Origin: Thermoflexia bacterium
GTDB lineage: Bacteria; Chloroflexota; Anaerolineae; B4-G1; DUEL01
DNA: 49,258 nt
Direction of reading: 5' to 3'
NCBI GenBank assembly: GCA_011192125.1
Contig: DUEL01000015.1
Span: 1-49,258, forward strand
Part shown: piece after piece, positions 35,644 to 44,367 of the stretch
How positions within the stretch are numbered: the stretch's first letter is position 1
Layout: each line of letters starts with the position of its first letter
Notes under the pieces: model-generated
Seen by the model: only the letters and a program-made list of their open reading frames with translations
Databases searched by the model: none
What the model was told of the DNA's origin: nothing
Program-made: the position numbers and the translations under genes

Positions 35644-35671
35644 TTGCTCCCCCGTCCCCCTGTGTTACAAT
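35644..35671 (+). promoter_or_regulatory. Promoter-like hexamers before the cNMP/PH-like gene
   Basis: TTGCTC (35644-35649), 16-base spacer, TACAAT (35666-35671). The -35 is weak. Predicted start near 35678, about 47 bases before GTG 35725. Confidence 0.5.
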
Positions 35672-35724
35672 TAGAGCAGCCTGAGAGTGCGCCGTATGCA
35701 CCCGCCGGCGGGGAGGAAAACGGG

Positions 35725-37428
35725 GTGGTACCGCGACATGAGATCGTGGAGCGGCTGAGGAACGTCCGGCTCTTTTCCAACCTCAGCCTCTTCGACCTGG
35801 AGGCCCTGGCGGCATTGGTACGGCCCATCGAATACACACGAGGGGCCATCGTCTACCGCCAAGGGGAGCCAGGAGACCGGTATTTCATCGTACACCGGGG
35901 ATGTCTCCGGGCGACCCGCCTCGACCCAGAGGGGGAGATGGTCGAAGTGCGGCGGCTTGAGCCCGGCGACGGCGTCGGCGAGACCTCGCTGCTGCTGGGG
36001 GATGTGCGGGATGTGACCCTCGAAGTGCTGGAGCGGAGCATCCTGCTCTACATCGAACGGGCGGCCTTCGAACAGTTCCTGCGGGAGCACCCCCGCGCCG
36101 AACGGGCGCTGAAGATGCGGCCGGACATCGCCGAACGTCGCCGCTACCCCCATTTCCACTGGATGGAGGCGGATGAGTTCCCCGTCAAGGTCATCCGCAA
36201 ACATCCGGCGCTGCTCGTCATCAACCTGATCCCCTCCTTCCTCCTCCTGATCATCTCGAGCGCGGGCCTTATCTTCACGGTGCTCCAGGTGGGGGAAGGC
36301 CCCCTGCTCTACCCCCTCCTGCTGATCTTCGCCCTGCTCGGGTCAGCAGCCTTCTGGGCCGGCTTCGTGCGCTACGTGGACTGGTGGAACGACCTCTACG
36401 TCGTTACCAACCGGCGGGTGGCCCACCGGGAACGGACCGGGTTCCTGGGGATGGGGGGAGAGAACATCTCCGCCGCTCCTCTGAGCGCCGTCCAAGACGT
36501 CAACATTACCCGGGTCGGCGCGCTGGCATCGATCTTTGATTTCGGCGACCTGGTCGTCGAGACAGCGGGCGGAGGCGGTGAGGTGCGATTCTTCAGCATC
36601 CCACGCCCATCTGAGATCCAGGGGGCCATCCTCAAGCAGCAAGCCCGCGCTCTGGCCCTGGCCCGCCTGCAACAGAGGGAGCAGATCCGGAAGACCGTAC
36701 ACCATTACTTCGCCGAGGAGGCCGAGAGGCCTCCCCAGGAACAGTCTCCCGAAGAAGAGGAGGAAAAGCCAGCGGGAACGCGCCAGCGCGGCTGCCTCAC
36801 CCTCCCCATCAGCGTGGTCCGTTACTTCTTCCCCCCTCTCTGGGAACGGGACAAAGAAGTGGTCACCTGGCACAAGCACTGGATCGAACTGCTGCGGACG
36901 GCAGGTCCTCCCCTCCTGGGCCTGATCGCTGCCGCTGTGCTCTTCCTGAGCGGCCTGCTGATAGGAGGCAATTGGTTCTGGATGGCCTTACTCTCCTCCA
37001 TTCTCATCTTCCTGGTGACATTCCCCTGGTTCTTCTGGAAGTTCGAGGACTGGCGAAACGACTACTATCAGGTGACCGCGAGCCGGATCATCCACGTGGA
37101 GCGGAAGCCCTTTTACATCCGACACGAGCGGCGGGAGGCGAGCCTGGAGGCCGTCACCAACGTGCGAGCCGAGAAGACCTTCTGGGGGCGGCTCCTGCGG
37201 TATGGGGACGTCATCGTGGAAACCCGCGCCCCTGGGGGTGCCTTCTACTTCCGGGCAGTCAGCCACCCCGAGGCCGTCCAGCAGGAGATCTTCGCCCACG
37301 TGGCTGCGTTTAACCGTCGCCGCCGGGAACAGGAGGCCGAGCGACGCCGGACCGAGATGGTGGACTGGCTCATCGCCTATGACGAACTCCGGCGCTCCCG
37401 ATCCCAACCCCCTCAGGAAGGCGAGTGA
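35725..37428 (+). CDS. cNMP-binding domain fused to two membrane/PH-like modules
   Basis: A 567-aa protein. Residues about 10-125 are a cyclic-nucleotide-binding-like domain (LFSNLSLFDLEALAALV, YRQGEPGDRYFIVHRG, GDGVGETSLLLGD). Two repeats of a helical pair plus a bacterial PH-like (bPH2/YdbS) domain follow: helices about 160-220 then WNDLYVVTNRRVAHRERTG, and helices about 390-440 then WRNDYYQVTASRIIHVERK. The C-terminus is charged and helical. The GTG at 35725 has GGGAGG eight bases ahead; the earlier in-frame ATG overlaps the promoter. A membrane sensor or scaffold is likely, but its ligand and partner are unknown. Overlaps def by one base (TGATG). Confidence 0.8.
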   Translation: MVPRHEIVERLRNVRLFSNLSLFDLEALAALVRPIEYTRGAIVYRQGEPGDRYFIVHRGCLRATRLDPEGEMVEVRRLEPGDGVGETSLLLGDVRDVTLEVLERSILLYIERAAFEQFLREHPRAERALKMRPDIAERRRYPHFHWMEADEFPVKVIRKHPALLVINLIPSFLLLIISSAGLIFTVLQVGEGPLLYPLLLIFALLGSAAFWAGFVRYVDWWNDLYVVTNRRVAHRERTGFLGMGGENISAAPLSAVQDVNITRVGALASIFDFGDLVVETAGGGGEVRFFSIPRPSEIQGAILKQQARALALARLQQREQIRKTVHHYFAEEAERPPQEQSPEEEEEKPAGTRQRGCLTLPISVVRYFFPPLWERDKEVVTWHKHWIELLRTAGPPLLGLIAAAVLFLSGLLIGGNWFWMALLSSILIFLVTFPWFFWKFEDWRNDYYQVTASRIIHVERKPFYIRHERREASLEAVTNVRAEKTFWGRLLRYGDVIVETRAPGGAFYFRAVSHPEAVQQEIFAHVAAFNRRRREQEAERRRTEMVDWLIAYDELRRSRSQPPQEGE

Positions 37429-37985
37429 TGGCTCTGCGAACGATCATCTTTTCAGACAACCCTCTCTTGCGCAAGCGATCCAGTCGGGTTCCCCACATCA
37501 CCCCCGACATCCGACAACTGGTGGAAGACATGCTCGAGACGATGCGCGCCGCCAACGGCGTCGGCCTGGCCGCCGTCCAGGTCGGCGTGCCGCTGCGGGT
37601 CATCGTCGTCGAGATCCCCGAGGATCTGGACGACCCCGACGCCGGGACATCCCTGGCGCTGGTCAACCCCGAACTGGCTCGCGTCTCCAAAGAGACCGAG
37701 GAAGGCGTCGAGGGATGCCTCTCGGTCCCTGGCTGGGTCGGAAACGTCCTCCGCCACCAGGAGGTGACCGTGAAGGGGATCGATCTCAAGGGACGCAAGG
37801 TTCGCTTCCGGGCCAAAGGCTACCTGGCGCGGGTCCTTCAGCATGAGATCGACCACCTCAACGGCGTCCTCTTCATCGACCGCACGGACGAGATCTGGCC
37901 GGTCGAAGAAGGGGAGGAGGAGATGGTGGAAGCGGAGGCAGCCGCCCTGCGTGGGGCCGGCGGGACGGGGGGATTACTGGAGTAG
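37428..37985 (+). CDS. def: Peptide deformylase
   Basis: Removes the N-formyl group from nascent proteins; 185-aa cytoplasmic metalloenzyme. All three motifs are present: GVGLAAVQ (G44-Q51), EGCLS with metal ligand C97, and QHEIDH with H139, E140 and H143. The ATG overlaps the preceding stop (TGATG). The C-terminus is extended and acidic (EEGEEEMVEAEAAAL), which is common. Followed after 14 bases by an ECF sigma factor gene. Confidence 0.96.
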   Translation: MALRTIIFSDNPLLRKRSSRVPHITPDIRQLVEDMLETMRAANGVGLAAVQVGVPLRVIVVEIPEDLDDPDAGTSLALVNPELARVSKETEEGVEGCLSVPGWVGNVLRHQEVTVKGIDLKGRKVRFRAKGYLARVLQHEIDHLNGVLFIDRTDEIWPVEEGEEEMVEAEAAALRGAGGTGGLLE

Positions 37986-37999
37986 GCGGATCGCCCTCA

Positions 38000-38596
38000 A
38001 TGGACGAAACGGCCCTGATCCGCGCCGCCCAGCGCGGGAACCTGGACGCCTTCAACGAACTGGTGTTGACCTACCAGCACCGGATCTACAACCTCGCCTA
38101 CCGCATCCTGGGCGACCCGGCCGCCGCGGAGGACGCCACCCAGGAGACCTTCATCGCCGCCTACCGCAAGATCGGCTCCTTCCGAGGCGGCTCCTTCGTC
38201 TCCTGGCTCCTACGCATCGTCGCCAACCGGTGCTACGACGAACTCCGCCGCCAAAAACGCCGCCCCACGACCTCCTGGGAGGCCTTCGGGGAGATAGACG
38301 AAGAGGCCAACCCCGCCCTGATCAACGGGGGTGAATCCCCCGAGGAGCGGGCCGAGCGGGCCGAACTGGCCCGTTTCCTGCAGGCCGCCATCTCCACCCT
38401 CCCCCCCGACCAGCGCGTGGTCCTGGTCCTCTCCGACGTGGAGGGGCTCTCCTACGCCGAGATCGCCGAGACGGTCAGGGTGCCGGTAGGGACGGTGAAA
38501 TCCCGCCTGGCGCGGGCCCGCGCCCGGTTGCGGGACCTCCTGCAGGAACGAGGGGAACTTCTTCCCCGCGCATATCGTCTTGAGAATGAGGACTGA
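38000..38596 (+). CDS. ECF-type RNA polymerase sigma factor
   Basis: A 198-aa sigma-70 factor with only regions 2 and 4. Region 2: DAFNELVLTYQHRIYNLAYR and DATQETFIAAYRKI with the -10 binding WLLRIVANRCYDELRR. Region 4: LPPDQRVVLVLSDVEGLSYAEIAE then VPVGTVKSRLARARARL, the -35-binding helix-turn-helix. The next gene, four bases downstream, encodes a membrane protein that looks like its anti-sigma factor. Confidence 0.94.
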   Translation: MDETALIRAAQRGNLDAFNELVLTYQHRIYNLAYRILGDPAAAEDATQETFIAAYRKIGSFRGGSFVSWLLRIVANRCYDELRRQKRRPTTSWEAFGEIDEEANPALINGGESPEERAERAELARFLQAAISTLPPDQRVVLVLSDVEGLSYAEIAETVRVPVGTVKSRLARARARLRDLLQERGELLPRAYRLENED

Positions 38597-38599
38597 GGA

Positions 38600-39400
38600 A
38601 TGGGATGGAAACGGGAAGCGGCACGGACGGATGAACTGCTGTCCGCCTATCTGGACGGAGCATTGAGTCCTGAGGAGCGGGCACGTCTGGAGGCCCGCCT
38701 GGCGGTCGATGCGGACCTGCGGGATCGGCTGGAGGCGATGCGCCGGACGGTGGCCCTGGTGCGGGGGCTGCCTCGGGTGGAAGCCCCCCGCAACTTCCTG
38801 CTGACGCCGGATATGGTCGCACCGGCTACGCGCCGCCGTCCGGCCCTTCTGCAGCGAAGGCTGGCCCCCGTCCTCACGTTCGCCACCGCCCTCAGCGCGC
38901 TGGCCTGCGCGTTGGTGGTGATCGGCAACCTGTTGACGCTTGGTGTCGGTGGATTTGGCGCTGCCCCGGCGGCCGCTCCGCCCCGCGAAGTGGCGATGGA
39001 ACCCGCCACGGAAGAGGCGGAAACGGAACCCCTCCCCCAGTCTGTGCCCGAGGAGACGCGGGTGGCGATGGAGGGCATCGTCACCGAAACGCTGGAGATC
39101 ACGAAGACGGTCGCCCCGGAGGCCGCCATGGCCCCGGAGGAGGAGGCTCCTCTGACCCTCGCCCCCGCAGCCGTGCCGACAGCTCTGCCCACGCCGGTGG
39201 TCACCGCGGGGGAGGAGGCAGCCAAATCGGGTGCAACCGCCGCTCCCACGCCCTCCCCCGCACCGGTAGAGGGAGGCGCGCTTCCGCCCCCCACACCTCC
39301 TCCGCCTCAGCCCGGCTGGCCTCTCCTGGCCCTGGGGCTTGCCCTGCTCACCCTGGGGCTGCTGGTCGCCACCGTCTGGGCCTGGCGCGCCAGAGTGTGA
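38600..39400 (+). CDS. Membrane anti-sigma-like protein
   Basis: A 266-aa protein. The N-terminal about 45 residues (ELLSAYLDGALSPEERARLEARLAVD) match the anti-sigma domain found after ECF factors, but no HxxxCxxC zinc motif is present. A membrane helix (about 88-116) is followed by a long extracytoplasmic segment rich in P, A, E and T, then a second helix (PLLALGLALLTLGLLVATVWAW) and a short cytoplasmic end. Two-helix topology is unusual for simple anti-sigma factors. It likely holds the ECF factor at the membrane until a signal, but the mechanism is inferred. Confidence 0.75.
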   Translation: MGWKREAARTDELLSAYLDGALSPEERARLEARLAVDADLRDRLEAMRRTVALVRGLPRVEAPRNFLLTPDMVAPATRRRPALLQRRLAPVLTFATALSALACALVVIGNLLTLGVGGFGAAPAAAPPREVAMEPATEEAETEPLPQSVPEETRVAMEGIVTETLEITKTVAPEAAMAPEEEAPLTLAPAAVPTALPTPVVTAGEEAAKSGATAAPTPSPAPVEGGALPPPTPPPPQPGWPLLALGLALLTLGLLVATVWAWRARV

Positions 39401-39406
39401 ATGATC

Positions 39407-39482
39407 ACCACAGAGACACAGAGGACACAGAGGAATCTCTGAAAATTGAGAGAAAACTCTGTGCCCTCTGTGCCTCTGTGGT
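39407..39482. repeat. Palindromic repeat, family A, copy 7
   Basis: Facing 26-base arms 39407-39432 and 39457-39482 (ACCACAGAGACACAGAGGAC...) with an inner TCTCT...AGAGA pair, filling the gap between the convergent anti-sigma and response-regulator/kinase genes. Confidence 0.9.
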
Positions 39483-39484
39483 TC

Positions 39485-40603
39485 TCAATCCCCCTTGGAG
39501 GCCACCGGCAACCAGATCGTGAAGGTGCTGCCCTCGCCCAGCGTGCTCTCCACCTCGATGTCTCCCCCATGCAACCGGATCATCTCCCGGGCGATGGTCA
39601 AACCGATCCCCACCCCCTGCTGCTCCAGCCGGTCTCGCCTGATCTGCCGGAACCGCTCGAACAGGTGGGGTATCTCCTCCGGGGGGATGCCGATCCCGCG
39701 GTCGCTCACGGAGATCTCCACCCGGCCGTCCTTGGCGCGGGCACGGACCACCACTCGCTTCTCATCCCGCAGGGAGAACTTGATCCCGTTATCGATCAGC
39801 CGGCCCAGGGCGTCGACGAACAACGTCTCGCAGATCAGCACCGGCGGAAGGTCCGGCTCGATCTGCACATCCAGAACCACCCCCTGCTCCGCAGCCTGTG
39901 ACTCGAACTGCCGGACCGTGCGCTCGACCACGGCCCCCAGGTCGTCATGAACGGTGGCGAGGTCGCGGAACTCCCTGGCCGTCCGCCCCGTGTCTAGGCG
40001 GATCAGCAACAGCAGATCGTTGACCAGCCGGGTCAGGCGATCGGCTCCCCGCTTGATCCCGACGAGGAACTCCTGCAGTTCGTCGGCGGAAAGATCCTCC
40101 AGATCATCCAGGGCCAACTCGGTGTAGCCCGTGACGTAGGTCAGAGGCGTGCGGAGTTCGTGCCCCAGGACGGTGGTGATCTGCTGCTTGAGCTCATCGA
40201 ACTCCGTCTCGGTCACCCGGCGGATCGCTTCGGTCCGGGCCAACCGGGATCGGATCGCCACCACCAACTCCTGGGGATCGAACGGCTTGGTGATGTAATC
40301 CTCCGCTCCAAGCGCTTTCCCCTTCAGGATGTCCTCCCGCTCTGCTTTGGCGGTGAGGAAGATGAAGGGAATGGTCACCCACTCCCGTCGGGCGCGGACC
40401 GCCTCATAGAGGGCGTAGCCGTCCATCCGTGGCATCATAATGTCGGCCAGGATCAGATCGGGACGGAACGTCTCCATCGCCCGCAACGCCTCCTCACCGT
40501 CGCTGACGGTGAGGACCTCGAAGCCCTCTCCCTCCAGGATGTCCCTGATGGCCCGTTGCATCGGCTCGTGATCCTCAGCGACAAGAATGCGCGCCTTGTC
40601 CAT
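39485..40603 (-). CDS. Receiver-histidine kinase hybrid
   Basis: A 372-aa two-component protein. N-terminal receiver (about 4-120) with phosphoacceptor D54 in ILADIMMPRMDG and conserved K in DYITKPFDP. It is followed by a HisKA dimerisation domain with H148 in GHELRTPLTYVTGYTE, and an HATPase_c domain (LIDNGIKFSLRDEK, SDRGIGIPPEEIPHLFERF, GVGIGLTIAREMIRLHGGD). The REC-HK order suggests it receives phosphate from another kinase before signalling; the adjacent large kinase is the obvious candidate. ATG 40603 chosen: the frame continues upstream through repeat DNA. No output DNA-binding domain is present. Confidence 0.93.
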   Translation of the reverse strand: MDKARILVAEDHEPMQRAIRDILEGEGFEVLTVSDGEEALRAMETFRPDLILADIMMPRMDGYALYEAVRARREWVTIPFIFLTAKAEREDILKGKALGAEDYITKPFDPQELVVAIRSRLARTEAIRRVTETEFDELKQQITTVLGHELRTPLTYVTGYTELALDDLEDLSADELQEFLVGIKRGADRLTRLVNDLLLLIRLDTGRTAREFRDLATVHDDLGAVVERTVRQFESQAAEQGVVLDVQIEPDLPPVLICETLFVDALGRLIDNGIKFSLRDEKRVVVRARAKDGRVEISVSDRGIGIPPEEIPHLFERFRQIRRDRLEQQGVGIGLTIAREMIRLHGGDIEVESTLGEGSTFTIWLPVASKGD

Positions 40604-40628
40604 CGTCCAACCCCCCGCGTCACGATTT

Positions 40629-40693
40629 ACCACTCTTTTCCAGAGCACGGAGTCTTTCCCAAAGATCCTCTGAGGCCTCCGTGCCTCTGTGAT
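40629..40693. repeat. Family A repeat, degenerate pair (copy 8)
   Basis: Right arm 40667-40693 is well preserved (CCTCTGAGGCCTCCGTGCCTC...). The left arm (40629-40652) is decayed. It lies between the two kinase genes. Confidence 0.65.
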
Positions 40694-40695
40694 TC

Positions 40696-43600
40696 CTACT
40701 TCTCGGCCAGAGGCAACCAGACCGTGAAGGTGGACCCCTTTCCCACCTCGCTCTCCGCCGTCACCCACCCTCCGTGCATCTCCACAAGCTCCTTCACAAT
40801 AGCCAACCCCAGGCCAGTGCCGGAGATCTGCATCCGTCGCGGCGTCTCTCCCCGGTAGAACCGATCGAAAATGAAGGGGAGTTCCTCCTCAGGGATCCCG
40901 ATCCCCGTATCGGCGACGGTGATCGTCGCCCAGACCCGGTCCTCAGCCCTCTTCAGCCCTGTGGAGACCTCCACCCGGCCGCCGGACGGGGTGTACCGAA
41001 CGGCGTTGCTCACCAGATTGTCGACCACCTCCTGCATCCGCTCCGGATCCACCTCCACCACTGGACCCGTCTCCATCGGATGGTGGGCCAACGTTATCCC
41101 CTTCTCATCCGCTATCACCCGGTAGCGTTCCACGACGGCTCTGGTGATCTGATGGAGGGGGATCTTTTCGGTCGCCAGCGCGACCCGGCCGGCGTCGATG
41201 CGGGAGAACTCCAGGATACCCTCGACCAGTTCCACCAGCCGATCCACTTCCTTCTCAAGGGGCTCCAGGTGCTCAGCCCATCGGGCGGGCTGTCGCCGCA
41301 TCAGCGCCGCGTACAATTTAATTGTCGCCAGGGGGGTACGCAGTTCGTGGGAGATATTGGAAATGAAACGGCTCCTCATCCGATCCAGGGCCCGCAGGCG
41401 GGTCACGTCGTGGATCGCTACAACCGCCAACCCTTCCTCGTCGCTGCCGGTGATCGGCGCGGCCCTCATCTCCAGGTCCAGGCCTGTGAGTTCCAACATC
41501 TCCTCCGGCCGCTCTTCCGCCCGCCCCGCCAGGTCGCGGATCCCTTCCCGGAGACGCGCTGCATCGTCGGGAGAGAGGGTGCGCTCCAACCACGCCTGAG
41601 CGACCGGGTTGGCCTGCAGGATCTCCCCCTCCCGGTTGGCGACGACGATGCCGTCGGTGGCGCTGCGCAGGACCGCCTCCAGCCGGGCGTACTGGGCGGC
41701 CAACTGGGCCGTCCGCTCCCGGACCCGCATCTCCAGGTCCTCCGCGTACTTCTGCAACTGCTGATAGAGGCGGGCGTTTTCGATCGCGGTTCCCACCTGA
41801 TCGGCGAAGACCTGAAGCCGTTGTGCGTCCTTCCGACTGAACTGCCACGGGCGGGTGCCGTCCACGTTCAGGAAGCCGACCGTCAGCCCCTTCACACGGA
41901 TCGGCGCGCCGACGTAGGAACGGATCCACTCCCACCCCGGCACATGGACCCACCCCGGTTCGGCTCTCGTGTCCGGCACCAGGACGGGAGCCCCTGTCCG
42001 TGTCATCATCGCCAGCCCATAGAACTCCTGAATGGGAAGGATGAGATCGATGACCTCCTGGGCCTTTCCCACCTTTTCATATCCCCACGCGCGGACGATC
42101 CGGGCGTGTCCACCCTCGATCAGAGAGATATTGAAAGCGTCGCCGGCGACCACCCGTTGCACCTGATGCAAGATCCCCTCCAACACCTGCCCCAGGTCCA
42201 GCGTGCCGCCGACGACGGAGGCGGTCTCTGCCAGCGCTTCCGCCAGTTCCCGCTGCTCCTGTTCCGCCTGGTACAGCCGGGCGTTTTCGATGGCTGAGGC
42301 GGCGTAGTCGGCGAAGATCTGCAGCGGGCGCAGATGCTTCTCGGAGAAGAAGCCTGGGGTCGCGCTGTCCACGTTGAGGAAACCGATCACCTCGCCCCGG
42401 ACGACGATGGGGGCAGCGGCGTAGGAGCGCAACCACTCCTGCACCGGCACACGCATCCAGCCGGGGTAGAGGGCTGTGTCGGGGATGACCATCGGCTCCT
42501 TGGTCTCCTGCATCTGTCGCAGGTTCGGGATCTCGGAGATGGAGAAGGCGAAGTTGGAGACGAACTCCTCCGCGCCGAACCGGTCGTACCCCCGCCAGCG
42601 GATGATGCGCACCACGCCCTCTTCGATCAGCATTACGTTGGCCGCATCGCTGGGGATCACCCTGCCGACCTGCTCCAGGATCCGGTCCAGGACCTGGTCC
42701 AAATCCAGCGTGCCGCCGACGACGGCGGCGGCCTTCGCCAGCGCTTCCGCCAGTTCCCGCTCCTCCCGCTCCGCCTGGTACAGCCGGATGTTCTCGATGG
42801 CGACGGCGACCTGGTCGGCGAGGGTCTCCATCACCATCACGTCATCCTCGCAAAAGGCGTTCAGATTCGGACTTTGGGCGTCGAGGACGCCCACCACGTC
42901 CTCCCCTATCCGGATGGGGACGCATAACTCGGAGCGGGTGGGGATCCGATCCGGATAGAAGTTGACGTAACGGGAGTCTTTGTCCACGTCGTTGGCCAAC
43001 GCTCGCTCGCCGTGACAGGCCGCCCAACCGACCAGCCCCTGGCCCAGGGGGACCCGGTGATCAGGAGGGAACAGGTCGACAAACTTGCCCGCGCGAGCCC
43101 GCATCACCAGCTCCTTCCTCTCTCGATCGAGAAGGAAGAGGGCCACGTGGTGATAGCCGAACGTCTCCTGCACCAGCCTGGTCGCCCTTTGAAGAAGACC
43201 CTCCAGGTCCCTCGCGGCGACGATCTCCTGGCCGACCCGGCTCAGAAGGGCCAGGTAGGCAGCCCGACGTTCCAGGGCCTCCTCCGCCTGCCTTCGGTCA
43301 GTGATGTCCACCACGATGCCGACGATCGCCGGGCGGCCCTGATAGTCGACGCGCCGGCCGAAGACCTCGCAGTAGACGGCGGAGCCGTCCTTCCGGAGAG
43401 CCCGCAGGACGTAATGGGCGCTCTCCTGCTCCCCGGAGAGCCGCTGGTGGATGAATCCCTGGACCATCGGCCGGTCTTCGGGATGGATCAGATCGAGGGG
43501 ACGCATCCGGCCGACGATCTCTTCCGGACGATAGCCCACGATCTCCGCCAGCGCCAGATTGACGTACAGGTATCGGTCCTTGTCGAAGAGATAAACTCCG

Positions 43601-44040
43601 ACTGGCGACCGCTCAAGCAGGGCGCGGAATATCGTCTCCTGCTGGCGATTCTCCCCTTCGATCTCTCCTCGCAACCGAAGGAGGACCCGCAGTCGGACGG
43701 CAAGTTCCGCGTCGGATGGGGGCAACCAGACCACATCGTCGAAGCCAGATTCCACCCAGAGGACGCCGTCCTCCCCCCGCGGCAGGGCGATCAGCAACGG
43801 CACGGGGCCTCCCCCGGCACGCGACTTCAAGGCCAGCAGGTCCTCCATCCACCGCCGCGCCGCCGCCTCGTCGGCGATCACCAGGTCCACCCCCTCCCAC
43901 GCCGAGGGGACCGCCCCGTCCGGTGGAGGAGCCACCACACTGTACCCGAGCCCTTCAACGGCCTCGGCCAATCGCCGTCGATCGGCCGGGTCGCAACACA
44001 GAATGGCGATCGTCCGCCCGTCGCCGTTCCTAGACGCCAC
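40696..44040 (-). CDS. Large PAS/GAF sensor histidine kinase
   Basis: A 1114-aa soluble-looking kinase. Order: receiver-like N-terminus (about 8-120, VDLVIADE, but lacking the usual KP lysine), PAS (about 135-255, LFDKDRYLYVNLALAEIVGY), three GAF domains (about 265-420, 430-600, 600-770), a second PAS (about 790-890), HisKA with H898 in NISHELRTPLATI, and HATPase_c (NLVSNAVRYTPSGG, ADTGIGIPEEELPFIFDRF, GTGLGLAIVKELVEMHGG). GAF2 and GAF3 are near duplicates (EWLRSYAAAPIVV against EWIRSYVGAPIRV). GTG 44040 chosen because AAGGAG lies seven bases ahead. No transmembrane helix is apparent, so it senses cytoplasmic cues. It ends just upstream of the hybrid kinase gene. Confidence 0.9.
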   Translation of the reverse strand: MASRNGDGRTIAILCCDPADRRRLAEAVEGLGYSVVAPPPDGAVPSAWEGVDLVIADEAAARRWMEDLLALKSRAGGGPVPLLIALPRGEDGVLWVESGFDDVVWLPPSDAELAVRLRVLLRLRGEIEGENRQQETIFRALLERSPVGVYLFDKDRYLYVNLALAEIVGYRPEEIVGRMRPLDLIHPEDRPMVQGFIHQRLSGEQESAHYVLRALRKDGSAVYCEVFGRRVDYQGRPAIVGIVVDITDRRQAEEALERRAAYLALLSRVGQEIVAARDLEGLLQRATRLVQETFGYHHVALFLLDRERKELVMRARAGKFVDLFPPDHRVPLGQGLVGWAACHGERALANDVDKDSRYVNFYPDRIPTRSELCVPIRIGEDVVGVLDAQSPNLNAFCEDDVMVMETLADQVAVAIENIRLYQAEREERELAEALAKAAAVVGGTLDLDQVLDRILEQVGRVIPSDAANVMLIEEGVVRIIRWRGYDRFGAEEFVSNFAFSISEIPNLRQMQETKEPMVIPDTALYPGWMRVPVQEWLRSYAAAPIVVRGEVIGFLNVDSATPGFFSEKHLRPLQIFADYAASAIENARLYQAEQEQRELAEALAETASVVGGTLDLGQVLEGILHQVQRVVAGDAFNISLIEGGHARIVRAWGYEKVGKAQEVIDLILPIQEFYGLAMMTRTGAPVLVPDTRAEPGWVHVPGWEWIRSYVGAPIRVKGLTVGFLNVDGTRPWQFSRKDAQRLQVFADQVGTAIENARLYQQLQKYAEDLEMRVRERTAQLAAQYARLEAVLRSATDGIVVANREGEILQANPVAQAWLERTLSPDDAARLREGIRDLAGRAEERPEEMLELTGLDLEMRAAPITGSDEEGLAVVAIHDVTRLRALDRMRSRFISNISHELRTPLATIKLYAALMRRQPARWAEHLEPLEKEVDRLVELVEGILEFSRIDAGRVALATEKIPLHQITRAVVERYRVIADEKGITLAHHPMETGPVVEVDPERMQEVVDNLVSNAVRYTPSGGRVEVSTGLKRAEDRVWATITVADTGIGIPEEELPFIFDRFYRGETPRRMQISGTGLGLAIVKELVEMHGGWVTAESEVGKGSTFTVWLPLAEK

Positions 44041-44124
44041 CGCGCCGCTCCTTCGAACGACCTTCGCTCCCCTAACAACCACCCCGGTCACCCAGCCGGA
44101 CACACCGGAGAGAGAGGCAAAACT

Positions 44125-44153
44125 ATCATACCACAATTGACGCTTTCTGAAAA
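44125..44153 (-). promoter_or_regulatory. Promoter-like hexamers before the large kinase gene
   Basis: On the minus strand TTTTCA (44153-44148), 17-base spacer, TATGAT (44130-44125). Predicted leader of about 80 bases. The spacer overlaps a 10-base direct repeat ACGCTTTCTG at 44140 and 44154. Confidence 0.45.
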
Positions 44154-44160
44154 ACGCTTT

Positions 44161-44367
44161 CTGCAAACCAGGCGTATTTCTGGAAGATACCGGGGGCGAG
44201 GAGCAGAGCAATCGTCAGCACAACCTCCGCTGTTCAGATCGGCCATCTTGAGGTATACTTACATCCTGCCGTTTCTCCTCCGGACCGTCCACTGCGCCCG
44301 CGGAGATCAGCAAAGTTCACGAGGAGCGACGCGCGTCCAGCGTGTTGACCTATCAGGGAGGGTTGTC
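44161..44367. other. Intergenic region between divergent genes
   Basis: No gene is seen here. A plus-strand TATACT (44254-44259) with a weak TGTTCA 17 bases before could serve the holin-like gene. AGGGAGGG at 44355-44362 is the ribosome site for ATG 44368. Confidence 0.4.

Noticed and set aside
35696..35724. ATG at 35696 as start of the cNMP/PH-like protein
   Set aside because: It is not in frame; GTG 35725 with GGGAGG eight bases upstream fits.
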